Shown here: piece by piece, positions 7,097 through 13,081 of the stretch | Layout of the letters: each line of letters opens with the position of its first letter | Numbering within the stretch: the first letter of the stretch is position 1 | Source: JBNKFQ01 sp050289385 | GTDB taxonomy: Bacteria; Pseudomonadota; Gammaproteobacteria; Pseudomonadales; Porticoccaceae | DNA length: 22,421 nt | Direction: 5' to 3' | Assembly: GCA_050289385.1 (NCBI GenBank) | Contig: JBNKFQ010000145.1 | Span: forward strand, 1-22,421 | Translations under genes and position numbers: made by a program | Notes under the pieces: generated by a model | Databases searched by the model: none | Told to the model about the DNA's origin: nothing | Seen by the model: only the letters and a program-made list of their open reading frames with translations

Positions 7097-7486
7097 ATGA
7101 TCCCGAGCAAAATCAAACTCAACAAAACCGCCGGCGAGCTGGAACTCACCTACGCTAACGGCGATCACTTTATTTTGAGTGGCGAATATCTGAGAGTGCA
7201 TTCGCCAAGTGCTGAAGTGCGCGGGCACGGACAAGGACAGGAAGTGCTGCAGTACGGTAAACGCCACGTAAAAATCACTCAAGTTGAACGCGCTGGCAAC
7301 TATGCCTTGCGATTGATTTTTAGTGACGGACACGACTCGGGTATTTACACATGGGACTATTTGTATCAGCTCGGCACCGATCGCGAAACCTTGTGGCAGG
7401 CGTACACTGAAAAACTGCGCGCCGCAAAAAAATTTCGCGACGCGGATACCATTGCGGTCAAGCTGATTGACCCTGACCGACCCTGA
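7097..7486 (+). CDS. DUF971 / gamma-butyrobetaine hydroxylase-like N-terminal domain protein
   Basis: A 129-aa single-domain protein of the DUF971 (GBBH-like N-terminal) family. Visible family marks are IPSKIKLNKTAGELELTYANG at the start, FILSGEYLRVHSPSAEVRGH, the KITQVERAGNYALRLIFSDGHDSGIY region, and the closing TWDYLYQLG. The isolated domain is common directly downstream of hslVU in Gammaproteobacteria. Its biochemical role is not established, though a fold related to iron-sulfur assembly or metal handling has been suggested for relatives. No Shine-Dalgarno is visible before the ATG. Its 3' end overlaps the convergent CPBP gene by 29 bases, and the stop falls in a 10-bp tandem duplication, GACCCTGACC twice at 7469-7488. 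Confidence 0.88.
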   Translation: MIPSKIKLNKTAGELELTYANGDHFILSGEYLRVHSPSAEVRGHGQGQEVLQYGKRHVKITQVERAGNYALRLIFSDGHDSGIYTWDYLYQLGTDRETLWQAYTEKLRAAKKFRDADTIAVKLIDPDRP

Positions 7487-8363
7487 CCGGCAAAACACCC
7501 CGAATAAACATCACAGCAATCCAGACCACGGGAATAATCCACCCGGCCCAGCCTGTAATACCCACCACAAAAGGATTGACAGTTTGACTGGCGTCGCCCA
7601 ACAAAAAAACCACACCCGCTGACCCGTTTAACGCCCCGTGTGCAATAACCGCTGGCCACAAACTACGCGATGCGAGCCGCAGCCACCCAAAAATAATTCC
7701 CAGGATGATACAAAGCCCCACCATCATAAATACGCCGGCCACCGGATTGTTGGGGTAATTGTGTCCCAGCAAAATTATTGGCGCATGCCACAAGCCCCAG
7801 ACAACACCACTGATCAGCAAGGCTGGAACCTGGCCCAGTGGCAATAGTTTGGGCAACAGATAGCCGCGCCAGCCAACTTCTTCACCAAAAGCTGCAAACG
7901 CATTGAGCACAGGTGCAATTAGTACCGACAACAATTGCAAGCCCACCAGTACCTTGATTGGCATTTTATCCAGAACCGATTCTGCACCCTGTTGTTCCAG
8001 CAATTTCTGCAAGCCGGAAAAATTTTCCAGATCAAACTGGTAGTACCCCAGAGCACTGCCCACAAACAACGACGAAATAACCACCAGCGGTATAAACACC
8101 CAGGCCACCAGCCAGTACTGCCACCAGCTTTTGACCCCCAACCGCAACCCCAGCAACTCGACCTTGTTTGTTTCTTTGTCAGCGCATAAAAAAGCAGCCA
8201 ATACACCGATTGCCGGTGTCATCATCATGGCGATGCCTACCAACATCATGCCAATACCCTGGCGCCAACCTTCATTTAGCCAGAGCGGAACAGTAACCAG
8301 CCAGGCACCGACCATGGCGACGATCAAAAAAATCGAAATACCTTTTTTATCCACTGCTTTCAT
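7458..8363 (-). CDS. CPBP family intramembrane metalloprotease
   Basis: A polytopic inner-membrane protein of 301 aa in the CPBP (CAAX protease and bacteriocin-processing, Abi) family. About eight hydrophobic segments are visible. The catalytic motifs are intact: EEVGWRGY (Glu161, Glu162, Arg166), GLWHAP (His193), and AHGALN (His242, Asn246). Family members cut substrates inside the membrane, but the substrate here is unknown. AGGAG lies nine bases before the ATG. It is the last gene of a three-gene minus-strand operon, 17 bases after the ribbon-helix-helix gene. It converges on and overlaps the DUF971 gene. Confidence 0.9.
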   Translation of the reverse strand: MKAVDKKGISIFLIVAMVGAWLVTVPLWLNEGWRQGIGMMLVGIAMMMTPAIGVLAAFLCADKETNKVELLGLRLGVKSWWQYWLVAWVFIPLVVISSLFVGSALGYYQFDLENFSGLQKLLEQQGAESVLDKMPIKVLVGLQLLSVLIAPVLNAFAAFGEEVGWRGYLLPKLLPLGQVPALLISGVVWGLWHAPIILLGHNYPNNPVAGVFMMVGLCIILGIIFGWLRLASRSLWPAVIAHGALNGSAGVVFLLGDASQTVNPFVVGITGWAGWIIPVVWIAVMFIRGVLPVRVGQGQSA

Positions 8364-8380
8364 TTACCGGCACTCCTTCA

Positions 8381-8572
8381 TCAGCTTTTTTCATCCTTGA
8401 CTTCGGTAATCACTTTTTGCACCAGTTTCACTCGCCCCGCTTTTACCAGTGCATCGCGCAACACAAATTCAATCTGGGCATTAAGGCTGCGCAGGTCATC
8501 GTCTGCCCAGCGTTGCATTGCAGCCAGAACATCGGCATTCATTCGCAGTGCGAAAGATTTTTTTTCAGCCAC
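8381..8572 (-). CDS. Small ribbon-helix-helix (Arc-like) DNA-binding protein
   Basis: A 63-aa protein: KKSFALRMNADVLAAMQRWA, then DDDLRSLNAQIEFVLRDAL. A short beta strand (SFALRM) followed by two helices, with RSLNAQIEFVLR, is the Arc-type ribbon-helix-helix pattern. Such proteins are dimeric DNA binders. It starts with GTG, with GGAG seven bases upstream inside the end of the SPFH gene region, 12 bases after that gene's stop. It has no toxin partner in sight. Its neighbours are SPFH and CPBP membrane proteins, so a role as local transcriptional regulator is more likely than antitoxin (inference). The paired TGATATCA sites upstream of the operon are its best candidate operator. Confidence 0.82.
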   Translation of the reverse strand: MAEKKSFALRMNADVLAAMQRWADDDLRSLNAQIEFVLRDALVKAGRVKLVQKVITEVKDEKS

Positions 8573-8584
8573 CCGGCTACTCCA

Positions 8585-9442
8585 TCACGTGTACAGCGAA
8601 CCGGTATTAACCACCGGCTTTACACTGTGCTCACCACACAAAACAACCAGCAGGTTACTGACCATCGCCGCCTTGCGCTCGGCATCCAGTTCCAGCGATT
8701 CGAACTGGGTTAATTTTTCCAGCGCGTGTTGGACAATACTGACTGCCCCCTCAACAATCTGATAACGCGCGGCGACAATAGCGCCAGCCTGTTGGCGTTG
8801 CAGCATGGCGCTGGCAATTTCCGGAGCATAGGCCAGATGACTGATACGCGCCTCTATGGTTTCTACCCCGGCCTTTTCCAGTCGCTTCTGGATTTCGACT
8901 TTAAGCAGTTCAATCACGTCTTCGGAGTTGCTGCGCAGGGAAATCTCGCCACCGTCAGCGCGATCATAAGGGTGAGTAGAGGCAAGATTGCGAATTGCCG
9001 ATTCCGATTGAATAGTCACAAAGCTTTCGTAGTCATCTACCTCAAATACCGCTTCAGCGCTGTCGACAACTTTCCACACCACGACTGCGGCGATCTCAAT
9101 TGGATTACCATCACTGTCGTTGACCTTGAGCTTGCCGCTTTCAAAGTTGCGCACCCGTAACGACACCCGCTTTTTGGTGTAAAACGGATTCGCCCAGCGC
9201 AAACCCGGCTCTCGCTCGCTGCCGGCGTAGCTGCCAAACAGCTGCATAACTCGCGCTTCATTCGGCGCCACCATAAAGAAACCACCCCAACCTATGGCAA
9301 CGGGCACAGCCAACAAAATGGCAACCACTTTCAGCGCGCCCGGGGCAATCATTACCAGACCGAGGGTAACCAGTTGCAGAACAAAGAGTACGACCAGCAT
9401 TTTGTAACCGCTGGCCGTTTTTGCCTTTCTTTCCTGAGTCAT
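8585..9442 (-). CDS. SPFH (band 7/stomatin-like) domain membrane protein
   Basis: A 285-aa membrane-anchored SPFH-domain protein. The N-terminus has two hydrophobic stretches (about residues 15-32 and 37-57). The SPFH domain follows: FFMVAPNEARVMQLFG, then GLRWANPFYTKKRVSLRVRN, then IEIAAVVVWKVVDSAEAVFEVDDYESFV. A charged helical segment with an alanine-rich stretch (EIASAMLQRQQAGAIVAARYQIVEGAV) is typical of oligomerising stomatins. Such proteins scaffold membrane microdomains and often work with membrane proteases. A CPBP protease lies two genes downstream, which fits that theme but is inference. The start is well supported by GGAGG four bases upstream. It is the first gene of the operon. 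Confidence 0.88.
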   Translation of the reverse strand: MTQERKAKTASGYKMLVVLFVLQLVTLGLVMIAPGALKVVAILLAVPVAIGWGGFFMVAPNEARVMQLFGSYAGSEREPGLRWANPFYTKKRVSLRVRNFESGKLKVNDSDGNPIEIAAVVVWKVVDSAEAVFEVDDYESFVTIQSESAIRNLASTHPYDRADGGEISLRSNSEDVIELLKVEIQKRLEKAGVETIEARISHLAYAPEIASAMLQRQQAGAIVAARYQIVEGAVSIVQHALEKLTQFESLELDAERKAAMVSNLLVVLCGEHSVKPVVNTGSLYT

Positions 9443-9453
9443 ACATCCTCCAG

Positions 9454-9499
9454 TGATATCATTTTGATATCAATTTAGCATCATTTTTGGGAAATGCAA
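9454..9499 (-). promoter_or_regulatory. Promoter and double-palindrome operator of the SPFH-RHH-CPBP operon
   Basis: Reading toward the operon, TTGCAT (9499-9494) and TAAATT (9477-9472) are separated by 16 bases and fit a sigma-70 promoter. Two identical perfect palindromes TGATATCA lie at 9454-9461 and 9465-9472, repeating every 11 bp, directly downstream of and touching the -10 box. Two tandem 8-bp palindromes on one helix face is what cooperative dimers of an Arc/MetJ-type ribbon-helix-helix protein would bind. The small protein encoded in this operon is the obvious candidate. This would block transcription (inference). Confidence 0.65.
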
Positions 9500-9573
9500 G
9501 CGGAACGATATGCGATTGATGCCAACACCCTCAAAACAGACTGATCAGGGTCTTGCCGCGCCTCGGACTGCGG

Positions 9574-10323
9574 TCACAATACCGCGTGGGGGATTACGCC
9601 ATCGCATTCAAAATCCTCGCGCCTGAATTCAAAACACTGGTGAGCATGGTGCCCAAACCAGCAGACATCGGTTTGCAGCCTCATTAACCAGTGTTCCTCT
9701 TCAATCGGCTTTTTTGCCTGAAATGCCAGCGGTGAAAAAACAGCGGCATTGGTGCCGCCATCCAGACGGCAGGACGGGTACAAAAGATACTCCACACCGG
9801 CGCTGCGCAACTCTGAACCCAGCGCCTGGGAATGCTGCCATGAATTTTTTAACATGATTTTGTCAATTTGCCGGCTGAATTCACCGCCACGCAAATCCAC
9901 CGATTTGGTGCTTTTCAGTCGCGCGGAAAACAGGGTTCTCTGATCCGTTATCTCCGACAAGGGGCCAAGGGTGCGCAAACCGCTTTGAAACAGCCAAAGG
10001 TACACCGCAGCTTCGGCAAATGCGGTCACTTTGTTTTCCGAGGCGTAAAAAATACCCCGTTCAAATGCGGTGCCAAACCTGGAGCCATAATCGAGCGGTG
10101 GATAACGAAAAGGCGTCATCAGCAAATAGGACAGTCCGGCACAATCACCGGGCTGAGAGGGTTTGGAAGCGTCCAGCAATTCTTCCAGACGGCTCTGTTC
10201 GGCAGCCGACCTGGTGATTGCGCGAGTGGCGGCAACCTCCTGCGTTTCGACTACTCTCCAGACTTTGCTCATACGTGGCGCTGCCAGGCTCATACGCGGC
10301 GCGGCCAGCTTTTTGACAGACAT
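9574..10323 (-). CDS. RES-domain toxin (MbcT/ParT-like)
   Basis: A 249-aa protein with a RES domain over about residues 20-200. Landmarks are KVWRVV, PFRYPPLDYGSRFG (Arg82), GIFYASEN (Tyr93), AFAEAAVYLW (Glu104), and NAAVFSPLAF near the end. RES toxins deplete NAD+ or ADP-ribosylate targets and are neutralised by Xre/MbcA antitoxins. The partner gene lies 33 bases upstream in the same direction, so this is a complete type II pair. The ATG at 10323 has AGGGA seven bases upstream. Just after it, a 21-bp in-frame tandem duplication encodes LAAPRMS twice, making two further internal Met codons. The real domain begins at the third (MSKVWRVV). Confidence 0.87.
   Translation of the reverse strand: MSVKKLAAPRMSLAAPRMSKVWRVVETQEVAATRAITRSAAEQSRLEELLDASKPSQPGDCAGLSYLLMTPFRYPPLDYGSRFGTAFERGIFYASENKVTAFAEAAVYLWLFQSGLRTLGPLSEITDQRTLFSARLKSTKSVDLRGGEFSRQIDKIMLKNSWQHSQALGSELRSAGVEYLLYPSCRLDGGTNAAVFSPLAFQAKKPIEEEHWLMRLQTDVCWFGHHAHQCFEFRREDFECDGVIPHAVL
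10267..10308 (-). repeat. Two-copy 21-bp tandem duplication in the toxin N-terminus
   Basis: Units at 10267-10287 and 10288-10308 are 19 of 21 identical and in frame, each encoding LAAPRMS with an internal ATG. The two differences are both synonymous changes, so the duplication has drifted a little while keeping its peptide. Confidence 0.85.
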
Positions 10324-10344
10324 TTTCGTTCCCTGAATGAGTGT

Positions 10345-10361
10345 TGTTAACAGACCCTAGC
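10345..10361 (-). repeat. Stop-codon-associated 17-bp motif, copy in the antitoxin gene
   Basis: On the minus strand the sequence reads GCTAGGGTCTGTTAACA. It includes the TAG stop of the Xre antitoxin (10357-10359) and ends in the palindrome TGTTAACA. The copy at 14259-14275, over the TAG stop of glutaryl-CoA dehydrogenase, differs by one base. Confidence 0.6.
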
Positions 10362-10719
10362 CTCTCATGGCGTCCAGATACCTGACCACGGTGGTCAGGC
10401 CAGACACGTCTACTACCATGTCGGCTGGCACAGCATTTTGGAAATGCTTGTTCGGTGTTTTAAACCAGTGTTTCACCGATGCCTTGTCGCCGCCGACAAT
10501 CGCAAACAGCGATCGATAACAACGCACCAGCAGCAAGGAAAGTTCGTAAGCTTTTTTGTTGGGCAGAGTGCCCACACCGGACTTCATGCGCGCAATCACT
10601 GATTCCGAAACGCCCACGGTATCGGCCAACTGCTTGCGCGTCAGGCCCAACCAGTCTGCCGCCTGCACCACGGCATTTGATACCAGCGTCATGTCATCGG
10701 CAATCGCAGCCTGCTTCAT
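10357..10719 (-). CDS. Xre/MbcA/ParS-family antitoxin (DUF2384)
   Basis: A 120-aa protein. The N-terminal half has a helix-turn-helix (WLGLTRKQLADTVGVSESVIARMKSG). The C-terminal half is the toxin-binding DUF2384 domain (LLLVRCYRSLFAIVGGDKASVKHWFKTPN as its core, then VDVSGLTTVVRYLDAMRG). It neutralises the RES toxin encoded just downstream and probably represses its own promoter. Two starts are possible. The ATG at 10737 gives six extra residues but has no ribosome-binding site. The ATG at 10719 has GGAG six bases upstream and is preferred. The promoter 40-70 bases upstream carries a palindrome over its -35 box. Confidence 0.88.
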   Translation of the reverse strand: MKQAAIADDMTLVSNAVVQAADWLGLTRKQLADTVGVSESVIARMKSGVGTLPNKKAYELSLLLVRCYRSLFAIVGGDKASVKHWFKTPNKHFQNAVPADMVVDVSGLTTVVRYLDAMRG

Positions 10720-10757
10720 TGCACACTCCACAGTCATACATCAGGTCAATGCATCAA

Positions 10758-10787
10758 ACATTATGTATCTATTGACACATTGTCAAT
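10758..10787 (-). promoter_or_regulatory. Promoter and operator of the Xre-RES toxin-antitoxin operon
   Basis: Toward the antitoxin, a consensus -35 box TTGACA (10786-10781) is followed after 17 bases by TAATGT (10763-10758). The -35 box is the right arm of a perfect inverted repeat, ATTGACA-CAT-TGTCAAT (10771-10787). Binding there by the antitoxin would block RNA polymerase, the usual autoregulation of such pairs. Confidence 0.75.
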
Positions 10788-10835
10788 AAAAAAGTGTCAT
10801 AAAACACACAAATTCAGACAAATATCATCAGGTCG

Positions 10836-11918
10836 TTAATGGCCATTCGTATAAATCCGCGGCACCCGTCGAGTCATGCCGGTCACCAAAGTCCACGGGA
10901 TAGTATTGGCGCACACGGCAATCTCGTTGGCAGACAAGCCATTCCCCCACAGTATTACCGGATCACCGATGCCAGCATGCGGCAAGTCGGTCAAATCGAC
11001 CGTCAGCATATCCATCGAGACCGTGCCCAGCAGTCTTGTGCGCTGGCCATTGACCAATACCGGAGTGCCGGTCGTTGCATGCCGGGGATATCCGTCGCCG
11101 TAACCAATAGCCACTGTTCCAACCCTGACATTTTGTTCTGCCCGCCAGGTTTGACCGTAGCCAACCGCTTCACCGGGCGGCAAATCACGCACCGCTAAAA
11201 TGTGCGAACGCAAGGTCATGACCGGTTGCAAGCGTGCCGCCGTTTCGTGTTGCTGGTCGAATGGCGAACAGCCATAGAGCATCAAACCGGGGCGAACCCA
11301 GTCGCGACACGCCTGTGGCCACGCCAGCAGACCAGCTGAATTGGCCAGACTGGTCGCACCTGTCAGTCCTTCACAGGCACAGTCGAAACGACTCACCTGA
11401 TCAACGGTAAACGCACTGTTCAATTCGTCGGCACTGGCAAAGTGCGACATCAACCGAATGTCTGCCACATTGGCGCTGTCTTGCAAACGCTGGTACGCCT
11501 GTCGAAAATCCTGGTCAGAAAACCCCAGCCGATGCATGCCACTGTCATGCTTCAGCCACACCGTTAACGGCTTTTTGAGCTTTGCCGCCAGCAGACACTC
11601 AAGCTGGCTGTCAGTGTGAATAACCACCTCGAACCCGACACGATCGATCTCTGGTAATTCACTGGCTTCAAAAAAACCTTCCAGCAACAATACAGGTTGC
11701 CGAATGCCACACTCCACCAGTTCCAGCCCCTCCTCAATGCATGCGACGCCAAACATGTCTGCACCGGGTAACGAGCGCGCCACCTGAACGGCGCCGTGAC
11801 CGTAGGCGTTGGCTTTGACAATGGCGACAACACGAGCGCCACCTGCCAGCTCTCTGGCCAAACTGAAATTATGTTGCAACGCATCGAGATCAATATGCGC
11901 TCGGGTAAATCGCGCCAT
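10836..11918 (-). CDS. alr: Alanine racemase, PLP-dependent
   Basis: Interconverts L- and D-alanine in the cytoplasm for peptidoglycan synthesis. From the ATG at 11918 it has 360 aa (E. coli Alr 359). The PLP lysine is Lys35 in VAIVKANAYGHG. The second catalytic residue is Tyr254 in GEAVGYGQTW, and the conserved GTVSMDMLTVD and GYGDGYPR blocks are present. The frame is open for 31 more residues upstream, but that stretch reads through a tandem repeat and is not family-like. The ATG at 11933 (MEHTLMARF) is the other plausible start. Neither has a strong Shine-Dalgarno. Whether it is the constitutive (alr) or catabolic (dadX) form cannot be judged, as no dadA is nearby. Confidence 0.94.
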   Translation of the reverse strand: MARFTRAHIDLDALQHNFSLARELAGGARVVAIVKANAYGHGAVQVARSLPGADMFGVACIEEGLELVECGIRQPVLLLEGFFEASELPEIDRVGFEVVIHTDSQLECLLAAKLKKPLTVWLKHDSGMHRLGFSDQDFRQAYQRLQDSANVADIRLMSHFASADELNSAFTVDQVSRFDCACEGLTGATSLANSAGLLAWPQACRDWVRPGLMLYGCSPFDQQHETAARLQPVMTLRSHILAVRDLPPGEAVGYGQTWRAEQNVRVGTVAIGYGDGYPRHATTGTPVLVNGQRTRLLGTVSMDMLTVDLTDLPHAGIGDPVILWGNGLSANEIAVCANTIPWTLVTGMTRRVPRIYTNGH

Positions 11919-12002
11919 AAGCGTGTGTTCCATTCCAGGGGGAGTTGATAAATGGGTATTGTACTCTGTGGTTTGACTGTATCGAACGCCTGGATCGAAC
12001 TC

Positions 12003-12066
12003 TTGTTCCAAACCTGTGTATCAAACTGTTGTACCAAACTCTTGTACCAAACTCTTGTACCAAACG
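12003..12066. repeat. 13-bp tandem repeat upstream of alanine racemase
   Basis: The unit TTGTACCAAACTC is perfect at 12029-12041 and 12042-12054, is followed by a 12-base partial copy (12055-12066), and is preceded by two decayed 12-14-base copies from 12003. A sixth trace may lie near 11990. It occupies the space between the lysR stop and alr and would be transcribed in the alr leader. Copy number may vary between strains. Confidence 0.8.
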
Positions 12067-12083
12067 AAAAACAGCCAATGCCA

Positions 12084-12944
12084 TCAGGCCGTTAAAAAAT
12101 CCACAAATGCCCGATTGGCAGCGGACAGGTACTTGCCCCGTTTCCAGCCGAGACCCAGCGGCAACCAGACGGGTTTGTCGAGCGGCACCGCAACCAGGCC
12201 AGGCTCCTGTTCCGCTACGGTGCGCAAACAGACGGTAACTGCCTCACCCGAAAACACCATACCCAGCAATATGCCCAACAAGTCAGTCTCTGCTGCTATA
12301 TTAAGGCGCGCCTTGCACTGCGCAGCCAGATTTTCCACCAGGCGGCGCAAGGCATAGTTTTCGCGGTACAACACCAGAGGCTGTCGCACCAGATCGGCAA
12401 ACGCTATCGAAGCGCTGTTCGATAGCGGGTGCCCATCCCTGACGCAAGCGACAATCTCTTCGCGGATCAGTGGCGCTGCTTCAACATTGTCGTCAATATC
12501 GTCAAGATTCACCACAGCCAGGTCACTGAGGCCTTCTTCCAGCAATTGACGGGCACCGTGTGTGCCTTCGTTGATTACCCGCATACTGACACCCGGATAG
12601 TGCTTGCGAAATTCAGTAATGCGCGGCAGAAAGAAATAACTGCCCAGCATGGCGCTGGTGCTAAAACGAACTTCACCGCTTTGCAGCCCATTCAAATCTG
12701 CCATTTCCTGCTCTGCTACCTCCATGTTCGCCAACAGCCGTTGCGCATGCCTGAGCAATACATCGCCCTCCGCAGTGGGCAACGCTTGCTCGCCGCGACT
12801 CAACAGGCTCAGCCCCAGGCTTTGTTCCAGCTTTCGTACCGCTATGCTCACTGCTGGCTGCGCCATGTTGAGTGCTCGCGCCGCAGCACTGAAGCCACCG
12901 TGCTTGACCACCGCCGAGAAAATTTCCAATTGCCGCAAGTTCAT
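12084..12944 (-). CDS. LysR-family transcriptional regulator
   Basis: A 286-aa regulator. The winged helix-turn-helix spans about residues 1-60 (MNLRQLEIFSAVVKHGGFSA, then AAARALNMAQPAVSIAVRKLE). The periplasmic-binding-protein-like effector domain occupies about 88-286 (GEVRFSTSAMLGSYFFLPRI onward). It is divergent from glutaryl-CoA dehydrogenase, an arrangement like the GcdR-gcdH pair known in Pseudomonas, so regulation of glutarate/lysine catabolism is the natural inference. The start is judged by the family (MNLRQLEIF). An in-frame ATG five codons earlier exists because the upstream 20-bp repeat itself contains ATG. No Shine-Dalgarno is visible. Confidence 0.9.
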   Translation of the reverse strand: MNLRQLEIFSAVVKHGGFSAAARALNMAQPAVSIAVRKLEQSLGLSLLSRGEQALPTAEGDVLLRHAQRLLANMEVAEQEMADLNGLQSGEVRFSTSAMLGSYFFLPRITEFRKHYPGVSMRVINEGTHGARQLLEEGLSDLAVVNLDDIDDNVEAAPLIREEIVACVRDGHPLSNSASIAFADLVRQPLVLYRENYALRRLVENLAAQCKARLNIAAETDLLGILLGMVFSGEAVTVCLRTVAEQEPGLVAVPLDKPVWLPLGLGWKRGKYLSAANRAFVDFLTA

Positions 12945-12996
12945 ATCAATTAAAACCAATCCATATCAATTAAAACCAGACCATATCAATTAAAAA
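12942..12996. repeat. Three 20-bp direct repeats at the lysR start
   Basis: CATATCAATTAAAA begins at 12942, 12962 and 12982, exactly 20 bp apart, and the first two copies extend identically to ACCA. The first copy contains the lysR ATG (12942-12944). The others lie in the divergent lysR-gcdH promoter region, upstream of the gcdH -10 box. The two-turn spacing suggests a protein-binding array, though a simple tandem duplication is also possible. Confidence 0.75.
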
Positions 12997-13025
12997 TAGT
13001 TACCATAAAAAACATATATTTTATT

Positions 13026-13073
13026 TATAATCCTGCTCCCCGTATAGTTCCAGCATTTGTACAGCTCAAGGAG
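13026..13073 (+). promoter_or_regulatory. Promoter -10 box and ribosome-binding site of glutaryl-CoA dehydrogenase
   Basis: A perfect TATAAT (13026-13031) has no recognisable -35 box at 16-18 bases, as expected of an activator-dependent promoter. AGGAG (13069-13073) lies eight bases before the ATG. The region upstream is very A/T-rich and carries the 20-bp repeats. Confidence 0.6.
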
Positions 13074-13081
13074 CTTTTACC

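Noticed and set aside
9560..9590. Hairpin GCGGT/ACCGC at the end of the RES toxin gene as a terminator
   Set aside because: The stem is only five pairs and no T-run follows on the minus strand.
11919..12011. 31-residue N-terminal extension of alanine racemase
   Set aside because: It reads part of the repeat-rich leader and is absent from the family. MARFTRAHIDLDAL matches the normal N-terminus.
12942..12996. Possible CRISPR array
   Set aside because: Three copies at a 20-bp period leave no spacer of useful length, and there are no cas genes.
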